A stretch of 64,000 nucleotides of DNA from an uncultured Draconibacterium sp. (GTDB lineage: Bacteria > Bacteroidota > Bacteroidia > Bacteroidales > Prolixibacteraceae), in the NCBI RefSeq assembly GCF_963676815.1, contig NZ_OY781365.1, positions 682,001-746,000 on the forward strand, written 5' to 3'. Under the pieces are notes generated by a model that was not told the origin of the DNA, made no database searches, and was given only the letters and a program-made list of their open reading frames with translations. Position numbers and translations under genes: made by a program. Shown piece after piece: positions 44,607-54,047 of this stretch. Each line of letters opens with the position of its first letter. Positions within the stretch are counted from its first letter, which is position 1.

Positions 44607-46043
44607 TTAAACCTCCAACAGGTTCTCTTTTCCTTCGTTAATCAATTTTAAAACCAACTCGCCAAACAAAGTATTTGCCCATGCAAACCACGAGCGCGTG
44701 AAATTTGCAGGATCATCTTTATGGAAAGTTTCGTGCATAAAACCGGTGTCGGCATCGGTATCACGCAAGGTTTTAATACACCAGCTAATTTCTTTATCAT
44801 CTGAGCTGGTCATGGCGCGCATAATAATACTCATCGGCCAAACCATGTCGTATCCTACGTGAGGACCGCCAATTCCTTCGGCAGCTTTTCCTTTAAAGAA
44901 ATAAGGATTGTCTTCGCTCCAAACCAGCTTCCGTGTATTCTGGTAAATTTTATCTTCCTTTTCAACCAATCCCAAATATGGTAAAGCCAGTAAACTTGGC
45001 ACATTCGCATCGTCCATAAATGTATGATTACCAAAACCATCAGCCTCAAAAGCATAAACTTTTCCATATTTTTTATGCTCAACAATTGCATATTCTTTAA
45101 TAGCCGCATCCACTTCTTTTGACAACGCCAAACATTCTTTTGCAAAGGCCTTATCACCTGTAACTTCATTGCTGATCTCAGCCATTTGTTTTAATGATAC
45201 AACTGCAAAAATGTTTGACGGAATCAAGAAACCATAAGTAGTCGCATCATCCGACGGACGGAAGGTAGAGTTAATCAATCCCACAGGTTTCAGTGGGCGA
45301 CCGTAACCGTGATTGGCAACTGTATCTAATTGTTGTGGGGTTTCGCGCTGAAATTTGTATGGTCCCAGGCCATCTTTGCGTTGCTGTTCTTTAAATGTTT
45401 TTACAATTAAAGCTGCAGCTTTCTGCCAATCAGCATCAAAAACACTTTTATCGCCGGTCGTTTTCCAGTAATTATAGGCCAAACGAACGGTATAACACAA
45501 GGAGTCAATTTCCCATTTGCGCTCGTGCAAACCGGGTTTCATATCCGTCATATCGCTCATCCAGTGCACTTCTTCTTCCTTTGTTTTATTGAAAGCGTTT
45601 GCATAACTATCAAGCAAAACACACTGCGTTTGACGGTGAACAACTCCGGCAAGCAAGGTTTTTAATTTTTCATCCTGGTTAGCCAGCGGCATGTACGGCC
45701 AAACCTGCGCCGTAGAATCGCGCAACCACATGGCATGAATGTCGCCGGTGATTACAAAAGTATCAGGTTTGCCGTTCAGAGTTCCATGCTCAACTGTTGT
45801 GTCCAAAGTGTTTGGGAAACAGTTTTCGAACATCCAGGCCAGTTTCGGATCCTTGATTTTTGCTTTGGCTGCTGCTATTGTTTCCTCCACTGCCTTCGAT
45901 ACAAAATTACGTTCACCGGCTGCCGGGCGATTGGTTACATAGTTTTTTCTACCTGTCGCTGCCCAAACCGACGAACCTCCGGCAATTCCGATTCCGGCAA
46001 CTGTTAATGCTCCTGCTTTTATAAAATCTCTTCTTGTATTCAT
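44607..46043 (-). CDS. GH125 exo-alpha-1,6-mannosidase
   Basis: A 478-residue GH125, an inverting exo-enzyme that shortens alpha-1,6-mannan backbones and oligosaccharides. The N-terminus MNTRRDFIKAGALTVAG has a twin-arginine motif (TRRDFIK), suggesting Tat export. GH125 strips include GDIHAMWLRDSTAQVWPY (about 100-117), EIDSLCYTVRLAYNYW, FRPSDDATTYGFLIPSN and GGPHVGYDMVWPMSIIMRA. It lies 31 bases after a GH92. With the two GH76 genes upstream it gives a complete alpha-1,6-mannan backbone pathway. Confidence 0.94.
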   Translation of the reverse strand: MNTRRDFIKAGALTVAGIGIAGGSSVWAATGRKNYVTNRPAAGERNFVSKAVEETIAAAKAKIKDPKLAWMFENCFPNTLDTTVEHGTLNGKPDTFVITGDIHAMWLRDSTAQVWPYMPLANQDEKLKTLLAGVVHRQTQCVLLDSYANAFNKTKEEEVHWMSDMTDMKPGLHERKWEIDSLCYTVRLAYNYWKTTGDKSVFDADWQKAAALIVKTFKEQQRKDGLGPYKFQRETPQQLDTVANHGYGRPLKPVGLINSTFRPSDDATTYGFLIPSNIFAVVSLKQMAEISNEVTGDKAFAKECLALSKEVDAAIKEYAIVEHKKYGKVYAFEADGFGNHTFMDDANVPSLLALPYLGLVEKEDKIYQNTRKLVWSEDNPYFFKGKAAEGIGGPHVGYDMVWPMSIIMRAMTSSDDKEISWCIKTLRDTDADTGFMHETFHKDDPANFTRSWFAWANTLFGELVLKLINEGKENLLEV

Positions 46044-46074
46044 TTTTATTGTTTTTATTTTATCTCGATGTTTT

Positions 46075-48219
46075 CTATTCGGCTAAAATAATTAATTCTT
46101 TACCGGTTTTCAGCTGATCGTACGACACAAAATATCCGTCAAGCCGGTTTCCGTCAATGGTAATATCATTAATCTTCCTTCCATCATTTCTTTTTGTTAT
46201 TGTGAATTCTGATTGTTCTCCCAAGTCCAGTTTTACGGCATCAAAAATCGGAACGGAAACAATATAATCGTCATCAGCCGGTGAATAGGGATAAATCCCC
46301 ATGGCAGCAAATACATACCATGCCGACATTTCTCCTGCATCGTCCATTCCGCAGAGTGCATTTCCCCACTCTCCCATTCCGTAAAAACGGGTCATAATGC
46401 TGTCGAGAATGGCTTGCGATTTTTCCTGTTTGCCGATAAAGGTGTATAAATACGGAAAGCTGTGATCGGGCTGATTCCCGTGGCAATACTGCCCGATGAA
46501 AGACGATACGTTTCGCGCAATGTAAGAACTGTTCCAAGGAATTAAAAACAGCGAGTCCAGCTTTTGCTCAAATTCTTCTTCACTTTTATACAAACTTATC
46601 AATCCTTTTGTATCATGTGGTGCAAAAAACGACGACTGCCACGCATTCGCTTCACGGTACATGTACTCGTAATACGGATATTCTGCATTAAAATCCGCCA
46701 TCCAATCACCGTTTTCCAGTCGGCCACGCATTAATCCTGTTGAAGGATCGAACAGGTTTTTGTAGTTTTTCGTACGCTGCATTAGCATCTTGTAATCATC
46801 CTGTTTTCCCAGTTCTTCGGCAAGAAGTGCGACAGCATAATCATCGTAAGCAAACTCGAGCGTTTTGGTCACGCCGGCTTTGGCTTTCGACTCCACATTT
46901 GGATTTTTCACTTCGGGTGTTGAGATGTAACCTTTTTCCATATATTCAGCGATGTGCGGACGCGTCCCACCTTCTTTTGTTGCATTGTTTAGCAGCAATT
47001 GATAAGCGCTCTGAACATCGTAATTACGAATTCCGCGCAGGTACGAGCCGGAAATAAACGGCGCTGCATGGTCGCCATGAAAAAAGGTAGGCATAAAACC
47101 TGTCTTTTCGCCTTTATCAATCAGCGACTGAATAACATCGGCAGTTACATCGGGCGACAACATACCCAGCAAAACCAATTTATTGCGATAGGTGTCCCAT
47201 AGCGAAGGATTGGTATAATAACGAAATCCTTTATTTACAACATTTCCGCTGGCGTCGGTGAAATCTCCGTTTACATCGCTGCGCAATGCAGGCCATAAAA
47301 ACGATCGGTACAACGACGAGTAAAACAACGACTTTTGTTTTTCAGTACCGCCTTCAACCTTAATTTTAGAAAGTAAATTTTCCCAGGTTTGAGAAGCTTC
47401 ACTTTTTACCTGGTCAAAACTTTTTCCGGCTAACTCGGCTTCCAAATTTTGCTTCGCATTTTCGATACTCACAAACGAAAGCGCCAGTTTAAGCTCCAGT
47501 GGTTCGTCAGATTTAGTTTCGTTAAAAGAAACAACGGCGACTTCATCTCGTCCGTCGCCGGATGTTTCAAGGTTTACTATGGTCCGGTTGGTTTCGGCAT
47601 AGAAATATATTTTATCTCCGGTTTGCTGGAAACCTTTAATAACGTTGGTTCCTACCTGTTCAATATTCCAGTTACGCACACGCTCGTTCGATTTCGAGAG
47701 GTTAAAGACCATGTTTTGCGGTTTATCTTTTGGATACTCGTATTTATGATAACCACAGTGCAAAGTGCTGGTCAGCTCCACATCAATTCCGTAACGATCA
47801 AGCTTCACCCGGTAATACCCCGGTTCTGCAGTTTCATTATCGTGATTAAATTCAGAGCCAAAATCGATTGCAGTAAAATCTTCAGTTACCGGAAGTACCG
47901 GAATATGGCAAAGGTTCCAGTGTCCTTTATTGGTGTGCGTAAAGGCATAAATTACATTGTCTTCGTATTCGTAACCGGCTCCGCTGTGCCATTCGGTAAT
48001 CGGGCTCAACTGCACCATGGCATTTGGCAAAGTAGCTCCGGGATAAGTTAATCCGGCCCACACACGCCAGTCTTCCGATGGATTGTAGCCACAATCGATG
48101 CTGTCTTGCAATGGAGCTGTTCCTAGAAAAGGATTTACATATTGAGTCACTGTTTTTTCTGATTGAGAACAACTAATCAGGGTCAGAAAAAAAAAGCTAA
48201 TAAGAACAATCTGTTTCAT
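46075..48219 (-). CDS. GH92 family lipoprotein with Gln at the general-acid position (resident PUL)
   Basis: A 714-residue GH92, lipobox LISC (Cys17). It has YVNPFLGTAPLQDS, YPGATLPNAMVQLSP, LWDTYRNKLVLLGML (about 340-354) and GMDDAGEMSAWYVFAAMG (from 624). The acid strip is HGNQPDHSFPYLY with Gln583 instead of Glu, the same replacement as in the island GH92 at 24639-26930, although the two proteins are otherwise quite different. It may act on mannose-1-phosphate side groups or on another aglycone that leaves without acid help. The alternative is a shifted acid residue. A 136-base AT-rich gap precedes it with nothing clear in it. Confidence 0.9.
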   Translation of the reverse strand: MKQIVLISFFFLTLISCSQSEKTVTQYVNPFLGTAPLQDSIDCGYNPSEDWRVWAGLTYPGATLPNAMVQLSPITEWHSGAGYEYEDNVIYAFTHTNKGHWNLCHIPVLPVTEDFTAIDFGSEFNHDNETAEPGYYRVKLDRYGIDVELTSTLHCGYHKYEYPKDKPQNMVFNLSKSNERVRNWNIEQVGTNVIKGFQQTGDKIYFYAETNRTIVNLETSGDGRDEVAVVSFNETKSDEPLELKLALSFVSIENAKQNLEAELAGKSFDQVKSEASQTWENLLSKIKVEGGTEKQKSLFYSSLYRSFLWPALRSDVNGDFTDASGNVVNKGFRYYTNPSLWDTYRNKLVLLGMLSPDVTADVIQSLIDKGEKTGFMPTFFHGDHAAPFISGSYLRGIRNYDVQSAYQLLLNNATKEGGTRPHIAEYMEKGYISTPEVKNPNVESKAKAGVTKTLEFAYDDYAVALLAEELGKQDDYKMLMQRTKNYKNLFDPSTGLMRGRLENGDWMADFNAEYPYYEYMYREANAWQSSFFAPHDTKGLISLYKSEEEFEQKLDSLFLIPWNSSYIARNVSSFIGQYCHGNQPDHSFPYLYTFIGKQEKSQAILDSIMTRFYGMGEWGNALCGMDDAGEMSAWYVFAAMGIYPYSPADDDYIVSVPIFDAVKLDLGEQSEFTITKRNDGRKINDITIDGNRLDGYFVSYDQLKTGKELIILAE

Positions 48220-48355
48220 CTCATTAAAATTGTTTATTTCATTTGCATTCGATGTAACTCACGATGAATTTTAATATGCTTGTTTGTGAATCGAAGATCA
48301 GCCTGAGCTAATTTTCACATCTTAAAATTCATGTTCGTTTCATCGTTAATTTTGT

Positions 48356-50344
48356 TTATTCAATTACGGCGGCCCATCCTCCATCGCGAGCTAAATCGAT
48401 TTTTAGCGTTTCGCCACTTTCTATATTTTTTGTTACTTTTTTATAATCCATGGCCTGAACTCCTGCATTCACACCATCCTGAAAAGAAGTGATTGTATAG
48501 TTTGTACCATCAGCTAAAAAATCAAAATCTATTTCAATTGTACGTCCCTCCTCATTGGTAATCGCTCCAATAAACCACTTATTTTTAAATCGTTTTGCTA
48601 CTACAAAATACTCACCCACTTTCGCCTCTAAAACTTTCGTCTCGTCCCAAACAACAGGCACACTGGTAATAAAATCTGTGCATTCTTTTTCGCGATAATA
48701 GTAGAAAGGGTTGTCGGCCAGCATTTGAATTCCACTTTCTAAAACAACGTAGAGTGCAAGCTGATACGCGCGGGTTCCAATACTGACAGGGTTGGTACGT
48801 GTTGATTTGTAATCTTCGGGATGTACAGAATTCATTGCACCGGGAGTAAAATCAGCTGGTCCTACTGCATTTCTTATAAAAGGTATAAACGCATTGTTTT
48901 TGGTTGTAGCACGTCCGCCCCCAATATTTTGTTCCATACCAACAATGCCTTCGTAGGATAAAATATTTGGTAAAGCACGTTCCATTCCCGCAGGTTTAAA
49001 TGCTCCGTGATAGTCAACAAACAATTTGTATTTGGCCGCTTCACGTGCAATACGCTCATAATAATTAACCATCCACTGATCGCTGCGATCCATAAAGTCG
49101 ATTTTAACACCGGCAATCCCCCACTCACTAAAAGTCTTAAACAGATCGATATTATTTTCAACGGTCAACCAGGTTAACCAGAGTACAATTTTCACATTCT
49201 TCGACTGACCATATTTGATCAGCTCAAACAAATCAATGGTTGGATTTGGGGTATAGGGATCGCGTGTGTTTTTAGCCCATCCTTCATCCATAATAATGTA
49301 AGGAACGCCAAAATCAGACGCAAAATCAATGTAGTATTTGTACGATTCAAGGTTGTATCCCGATTTAAAGTCAACGCCGTACAAGCGGGCATCGTGCCAC
49401 CACTCCCAACTTACCTGTCCCGGTTTAATCCAATCGGTGTCTCCCAACTCATTCGGACGAGATAATTTGAAGATCATTTCATTTTCAAAGATTTGTTTGT
49501 CATCGCTACTGATCATGAAAACCCGCCATGGGAAGTTCCGGGATCCTGCAGTTTTTGCAATATAGTTCGCCTCTTTAATTATCTTCAGACTACGGTCTCC
49601 ATCTTCTCCAAATTCAAGCGGACATTTCGGAAATGTACTGTTCATAGCGTTTTCATCAGCAGCTTTCATAAACAAACACGGATAGTCGAACAAGTCAGCT
49701 TCAGAAAACAAAATTTTATGATGCTGTTTACTATCAATTAAAATCGGGAGTGTGCTCTTATCCAATTCCCTGGCATCGGCAGTATTCGATTCCACATACG
49801 ATATTTCATACGATGTTTTGAAAGAACCGGTTGGCGAAAGAACCGCATCAAAAGTTGAAGGAAACTGAAGGTGAACTTCTTCATCCAAAACTTCAATGTC
49901 TTTATCTCCCATATTTGTAATAAAACGATAAGCGACACCATCATTATAAGCCCGGAATTCAACGGAATAATCACCTTTAAATTTGAGTAAAAGAACATTA
50001 CAATGATTATCAACGACTGCATTTCTCAATGGAATTTCACGATTAATTTGCTCATTGATTGAACTGTATTTCTTTGTGGAAAGTCTCGGATTCTCACCCA
50101 AAGTCTGATCTTTTAATTGGAGTTCCAAATAGCTCTTTTCCGTCAACAAAAAATTATTGGTGCTAATCGAGTAATAAATCTTGTCTGCCAATTCAATTCG
50201 TACCTTAATACTATTATCAGGAGATGTAAGCTCCTGAATGCTTCCCTTTGCAAGAACAGAACCAGAAAACAGACTTACCAGTATAATGACCAATGGAAAC
50301 TTGACAATTTTGCATAAGTTCAATGTGAAATTGAATCGTTTCAT
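48356..50344 (-). CDS. GH97 glycoside hydrolase, retaining (alpha-galactosidase-like) type
   Basis: A 662-residue secreted GH97 with signal near FPLVIILVSLFSGSVLAKG. The N-terminal beta-super-sandwich (about 35-290) leads to a barrel with SWEWWHDARLYGVDF, YIIMDEGWAK and GIAGVKIDFMDRSDQ. Asp416 in KIDFMDR corresponds to the nucleophile of retaining GH97s such as the Bacteroides alpha-galactosidase. The inverting SusB type uses Glu residues elsewhere. A retaining alpha-galactosidase role fits removal of galactose side groups from a mannan. Sugar specificity remains inferred. Confidence 0.88.
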   Translation of the reverse strand: MKRFNFTLNLCKIVKFPLVIILVSLFSGSVLAKGSIQELTSPDNSIKVRIELADKIYYSISTNNFLLTEKSYLELQLKDQTLGENPRLSTKKYSSINEQINREIPLRNAVVDNHCNVLLLKFKGDYSVEFRAYNDGVAYRFITNMGDKDIEVLDEEVHLQFPSTFDAVLSPTGSFKTSYEISYVESNTADARELDKSTLPILIDSKQHHKILFSEADLFDYPCLFMKAADENAMNSTFPKCPLEFGEDGDRSLKIIKEANYIAKTAGSRNFPWRVFMISSDDKQIFENEMIFKLSRPNELGDTDWIKPGQVSWEWWHDARLYGVDFKSGYNLESYKYYIDFASDFGVPYIIMDEGWAKNTRDPYTPNPTIDLFELIKYGQSKNVKIVLWLTWLTVENNIDLFKTFSEWGIAGVKIDFMDRSDQWMVNYYERIAREAAKYKLFVDYHGAFKPAGMERALPNILSYEGIVGMEQNIGGGRATTKNNAFIPFIRNAVGPADFTPGAMNSVHPEDYKSTRTNPVSIGTRAYQLALYVVLESGIQMLADNPFYYYREKECTDFITSVPVVWDETKVLEAKVGEYFVVAKRFKNKWFIGAITNEEGRTIEIDFDFLADGTNYTITSFQDGVNAGVQAMDYKKVTKNIESGETLKIDLARDGGWAAVIE

Positions 50345-50411
50345 AGATAGTTGACTTAGGTATTTAAACTAATATTTACAATAATATTATTCGAGTATTC
50401 TTCTAACTAAT

Positions 50412-52799
50412 TCAATGTATTAACACCTTTGCATTATAGGATCTGACTCCGGAAATAACTCGAAAAAAATAAACTCCCGGAATGTTGACTGCCGGGGTGA
50501 CCGTAATCATTCCATCTCCTGCTACCGTCTGTGATTCATAGCATTCAACCAATTGTCCGGATTGGTTGTATAAATAAGCCTCGCTGGCTACACCTCTTTT
50601 CTCAGGTATTTTGATCTTCAGTTCTTTCCCTCTGTGTGCCGGATTAGGGAAAATAATCACAGCGGATTTTTTGTCCTCACTCTCCAAGTCAATTATAGAA
50701 GTTGGGATATTTTCAGAGCTAAGCGCCACATTCAGAAATGAAGAGGCTGCAGCAGCTTGTCCCATCATGCCAATTTCCGAGGGATTTTCGTTTAATCTGT
50801 TCAGATTCCATTTTCCTTCAGCATCCGAATAACTACCGGCGTAATAACCGCGTTTATCTCTGTTATAGGCACTTAAAAAATCCATAATATCGGCAGCAAT
50901 GGAATAAAATCTATCATCTGCCGTTTCGCGGTTCATATCAAGTAAGGCATCAATCATATCGTCGCCGCCCCAAAACGAAATCTCGCTTAAACCCTGTCCC
51001 GGTTTATACCATTGATCAATACAACTTTCCATCATTTCGTGGGCATCATCGAGGTATTTTTGTTCGTTGGTAAGCTGATACAAAAGAATTGCATTTTGAA
51101 TAACAACAGTTGTTTGGTAAGCCCGGTAACCACCACCCCAAACCTGGTTTCCGTTAACAGTTCCATTCAGCGACCAGTTTCCGTTTTGGTAATAGCTTGC
51201 CTGGTTAAACAACTTTGTATTTGAATCTTTAATTTTTACCGACAAATCGTTCTCCAACTGATAATAAGCCAACGCCTCGTTCAGGTATCGGGTATCGTTT
51301 GTATACTGATACAGTTTAGCGGCTGCGTAACTGGTGTAATTTACCGACATGGAAAACAACATTCCAAAACCGAGTTGATCTTCGTGTTGCGGAATGGCGA
51401 ACTGACTGTCGCGAATTTCATTGTTAAACTCGTAAGCAGTTTTCAGGTTTTGAAGAGCGATGTCATTCTGAGCCACATCATAAATCATTGAAAACGGCAT
51501 CATCAGCTGTCCATTATCATCGTAAAAACGGTTTCCCGTATTTCCCGGCAAAACGGCATATCCGGTTCTTCCGGCATTCGTAACTTTGTATGCTTCAATG
51601 CCCTCCAGGTAGTTAAAAAGGAGGCTTTCATATTTTTCAGGATTAAGTTTCCACGCATTTGTTAATGCCCGCAACATGTGCGAAGCCGGCCAAACAAAGC
51701 TGGTTGCTTGTTTAAAATTTGATGATTCATCAATCGCTTCGGCATACAATCCATTGCTTTTATTATAAAACTCATCATGAATTTTATCCAACAGTTTTTC
51801 TCCAAAATACTGGTACTTGTTATCGTATAAATCTACAGGTACCAGTGCCTCAATTTCTGTGGCATTAGCAGTTGTAGCTTTTATCGAAATTGTATCGTTC
51901 TGATAGCTTGAAGTTTCGGCAGAATAAACCAGATAAGCCGAATGCTCATCTATTTTTCGGAATGAAAATTCGCCGGGAATTTCGGCTGCAGTCACACTCC
52001 AATCGGTAATAGTTTGGCCCGCAACACTTACCAATACCGAGTCTTTTCCACTATCCAGTATTTTCAGACTTCCATCTACCAGAATATTGTCTTTTTGCAC
52101 CCATTCTGTCCCTGCACCGCGTTTTAGGTTATGCTGCGATGTTAGGTCCAAAACGGAATCACCTTGTCCTTCATTCAGTAACCAGTTGGCTACTAAACCT
52201 TCTTCGGTATCGTCTAGTTGGATGTCTTTATTTAAATTAATTTCCTCTTCGGTTCGTGCTGTATTCCAGATTCTAAAATCGGATAATTTGCCATCCAAAC
52301 GGCGGTCTTTCCACGCCGAACCTTCGCCCATAAAAACATGGTTTCCCGATGCGATCATTGGTTTGCTCAGTGTTCCGTTGCCAGCTAAAATGCCATCGAT
52401 AAAAATTTTCACCTCATTATCGGTATTCACAGAAACAGCTACATGCTGCCACTTCCCCGTTCTAAGTTGATTTCCGGTAGTTGTAACGGCTTCCCATTCT
52501 CCGGTTCCAACATTCACCTCTACGTTTCCACTTGAATTAAAACGAAAAGCAAATCCAACCGAACCATTCGCATCGCTCCATGACTCATCAGCCAGAATGT
52601 AATTCCCTGCCCAGCTGTCGATGAAGATCCGGGTTTCAATGGTAAAATCACCCGAAACATATTCATTAAAAGTTCCGCAGTCGATATAACTTTCAGGTTC
52701 TGAAGCATTGAATTTCAAAACATAGGATTGCCCTTTTGCATGCACCGAACATAAAACAATTACCAGTGATGCCAGACAAATAATTACCGATCGTATCAT
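50412..52799 (-). CDS. GH76 endo-alpha-1,6-mannanase with LamG domain and T9SS sorting domain
   Basis: A 795-residue three-part protein with signal MIRSVIICLASLVIVLCSVHAKG. A LamG/concanavalin-like domain (about 25-235: GKWQHVAVSVNTDNEVKIFIDG, RLDGKLSDFRIWNTARTEEEI) comes first, then a linker. The GH76 barrel (about 325-700) has the paired catalytic Asp427-Asp428 in RFYDDNGQLMMPF. The last ~80 residues (IFPNPAHRGKELKIKIPEK ... GVYFFRV ... YNAKVLIH) are a type A T9SS sorting domain. The enzyme is therefore expected to be secreted or surface-attached by type IX secretion and to cut backbone mannan outside the cell. It follows the GH76 lipoprotein by 40 bases. Confidence 0.92.
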   Translation of the reverse strand: MIRSVIICLASLVIVLCSVHAKGQSYVLKFNASEPESYIDCGTFNEYVSGDFTIETRIFIDSWAGNYILADESWSDANGSVGFAFRFNSSGNVEVNVGTGEWEAVTTTGNQLRTGKWQHVAVSVNTDNEVKIFIDGILAGNGTLSKPMIASGNHVFMGEGSAWKDRRLDGKLSDFRIWNTARTEEEINLNKDIQLDDTEEGLVANWLLNEGQGDSVLDLTSQHNLKRGAGTEWVQKDNILVDGSLKILDSGKDSVLVSVAGQTITDWSVTAAEIPGEFSFRKIDEHSAYLVYSAETSSYQNDTISIKATTANATEIEALVPVDLYDNKYQYFGEKLLDKIHDEFYNKSNGLYAEAIDESSNFKQATSFVWPASHMLRALTNAWKLNPEKYESLLFNYLEGIEAYKVTNAGRTGYAVLPGNTGNRFYDDNGQLMMPFSMIYDVAQNDIALQNLKTAYEFNNEIRDSQFAIPQHEDQLGFGMLFSMSVNYTSYAAAKLYQYTNDTRYLNEALAYYQLENDLSVKIKDSNTKLFNQASYYQNGNWSLNGTVNGNQVWGGGYRAYQTTVVIQNAILLYQLTNEQKYLDDAHEMMESCIDQWYKPGQGLSEISFWGGDDMIDALLDMNRETADDRFYSIAADIMDFLSAYNRDKRGYYAGSYSDAEGKWNLNRLNENPSEIGMMGQAAAASSFLNVALSSENIPTSIIDLESEDKKSAVIIFPNPAHRGKELKIKIPEKRGVASEAYLYNQSGQLVECYESQTVAGDGMITVTPAVNIPGVYFFRVISGVRSYNAKVLIH

Positions 52800-52839
52800 T
52801 TGGTGCGCTATTCTATTCTATTAATTAAACCAGATCCGA

Positions 52840-53982
52840 TTATGGATTAATCAGTCCTTCTGCTTCAAGTAAAGCGGCGGCTTCAATTAAAGTCGCTCCG
52901 CTGGTTTGTGTAGACAAATCGATGGTACTTCCCGGTTTGTTTTTCCAGTAAGTTCCGTAAAGCAATTTATTCTTATCAGTTCCTTCCTGCCACAGTTTCT
53001 CTGCATTGTATTTCAGAAATTGCAGGTAGCGGTTTCGGGTACCGTCCGACAAATCAGGATGAAGAATAAGTTGTGTGAAATAGCGTACAAATATTCCTTT
53101 GAACAAACCACCATCGTCGGCGCCTTCATCTTTAAGCAGTCGATCGCCACTATTTACCAAAGTATTTAGCGTATAATCGGCAGCTTTTTGTGCATCATTT
53201 AAATAGGTTTTTTCACCGGTAATGTTATATAATTCCAAGGCTGATCCAAGAAAGGTTCCCTGGTTATAGGTAAAAATCCACGCCATTTGAGTTTCCCCGG
53301 TACGGGTGTTAATGTTGTCGTACACCGCACCACTTGCCGGATTAAATAGATTTTCCTTTTCCCATCCGTAAATATCTAGTGCCCACTCTTTATCCGCCTC
53401 ATCGCCAAACTGCTGATATAGTCGTGCTGCCAGAATACAGGCAGGACCGTTTGAACAAGCATTTTTGCTGTATGGTTGGTCCTTTTTCCACGAAATGCCA
53501 CCACCGGCGTTGTCGTTCCACCCGGTTTTAATGTCTTCCCAAACCGAAATAGCTGCTGTTTTATAACGTTCCTGATCGGTTGCATTATAAGCACGTAACA
53601 TGGCCAGCGCATTCCATTCCATGTCGTCGTAAAAAACGTTTAAAAACGTGTTGCCGTTTTTGGCTTTTACACCTTCGTACCAATCGTTTATTGTAGTGAA
53701 GTACAAATTATCACCCGTTCTTTCGTAAGCATCGATTGCAACATCCAAAGCATGTGCCTGCGGCCAGTAAGTAAATTCGGGGTTGTTCGAATTGTTTTTA
53801 TAAAAATAGGCACCGGCAGGATTCCAGTATGAATAAATAAACGACGAGCTACTGCTATCGGCAGCCGCAGCCCAGTTTATTGCAGTTTCTTCTCCTACAT
53901 TTTCCGGATCAACTTCATCCTTCCCGCATGCCTGAAAAATAAACAGGCCAATTATAGCTAAAAATATAATTCCTTTATTCAT
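52840..53982 (-). CDS. GH76 endo-alpha-1,6-mannanase lipoprotein
   Basis: A 380-residue single-domain GH76, lipobox FQAC (Cys19). The (alpha/alpha)6 barrel carries the paired catalytic Asp119-Asp120 in NVFYDDMEWNALAMLR, plus GGGISWKKDQPYSKNACSNGPACILAARLY and WIFTYNQGTFLGSALELY, all classic for GH76. The lipid anchor and position right after SusC/D/E suggest a surface enzyme that makes oligomannosides for the SusCD pair. It lies behind a terminator-like hairpin at 54002-54032. Confidence 0.94.
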   Translation of the reverse strand: MNKGIIFLAIIGLFIFQACGKDEVDPENVGEETAINWAAAADSSSSSFIYSYWNPAGAYFYKNNSNNPEFTYWPQAHALDVAIDAYERTGDNLYFTTINDWYEGVKAKNGNTFLNVFYDDMEWNALAMLRAYNATDQERYKTAAISVWEDIKTGWNDNAGGGISWKKDQPYSKNACSNGPACILAARLYQQFGDEADKEWALDIYGWEKENLFNPASGAVYDNINTRTGETQMAWIFTYNQGTFLGSALELYNITGEKTYLNDAQKAADYTLNTLVNSGDRLLKDEGADDGGLFKGIFVRYFTQLILHPDLSDGTRNRYLQFLKYNAEKLWQEGTDKNKLLYGTYWKNKPGSTIDLSTQTSGATLIEAAALLEAEGLINP

Positions 53983-54001
53983 ACTTCAACTTCTAAAAAA
54001 T

Positions 54002-54032
54002 AAACTGAGACAGGACATTCCTGCCTCAGTTT
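54002..54032 (-). terminator. Attenuator-like hairpin between SusE-like and GH76 genes
   Basis: AAACTGAGACAGG (54002-54014) pairs with CCTGCCTCAGTTT (54020-54032), one mismatch. On the minus strand a T-rich stretch (TTTATTTTTTAG) follows. This would let SusC/D/E be expressed above the downstream enzymes. Confidence 0.7.
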
Positions 54033-54047
54033 TAACTAAACTAAAAA

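Noticed and set aside
47449..48051. 200-codon plus-strand open frame opposite GH92
   Set aside because: It is antisense to a well-supported GH92 with all family motifs and has no signal or recognised domain. Similar long shadows at 42006-42572 and 22635-23132 were rejected for the same reason.
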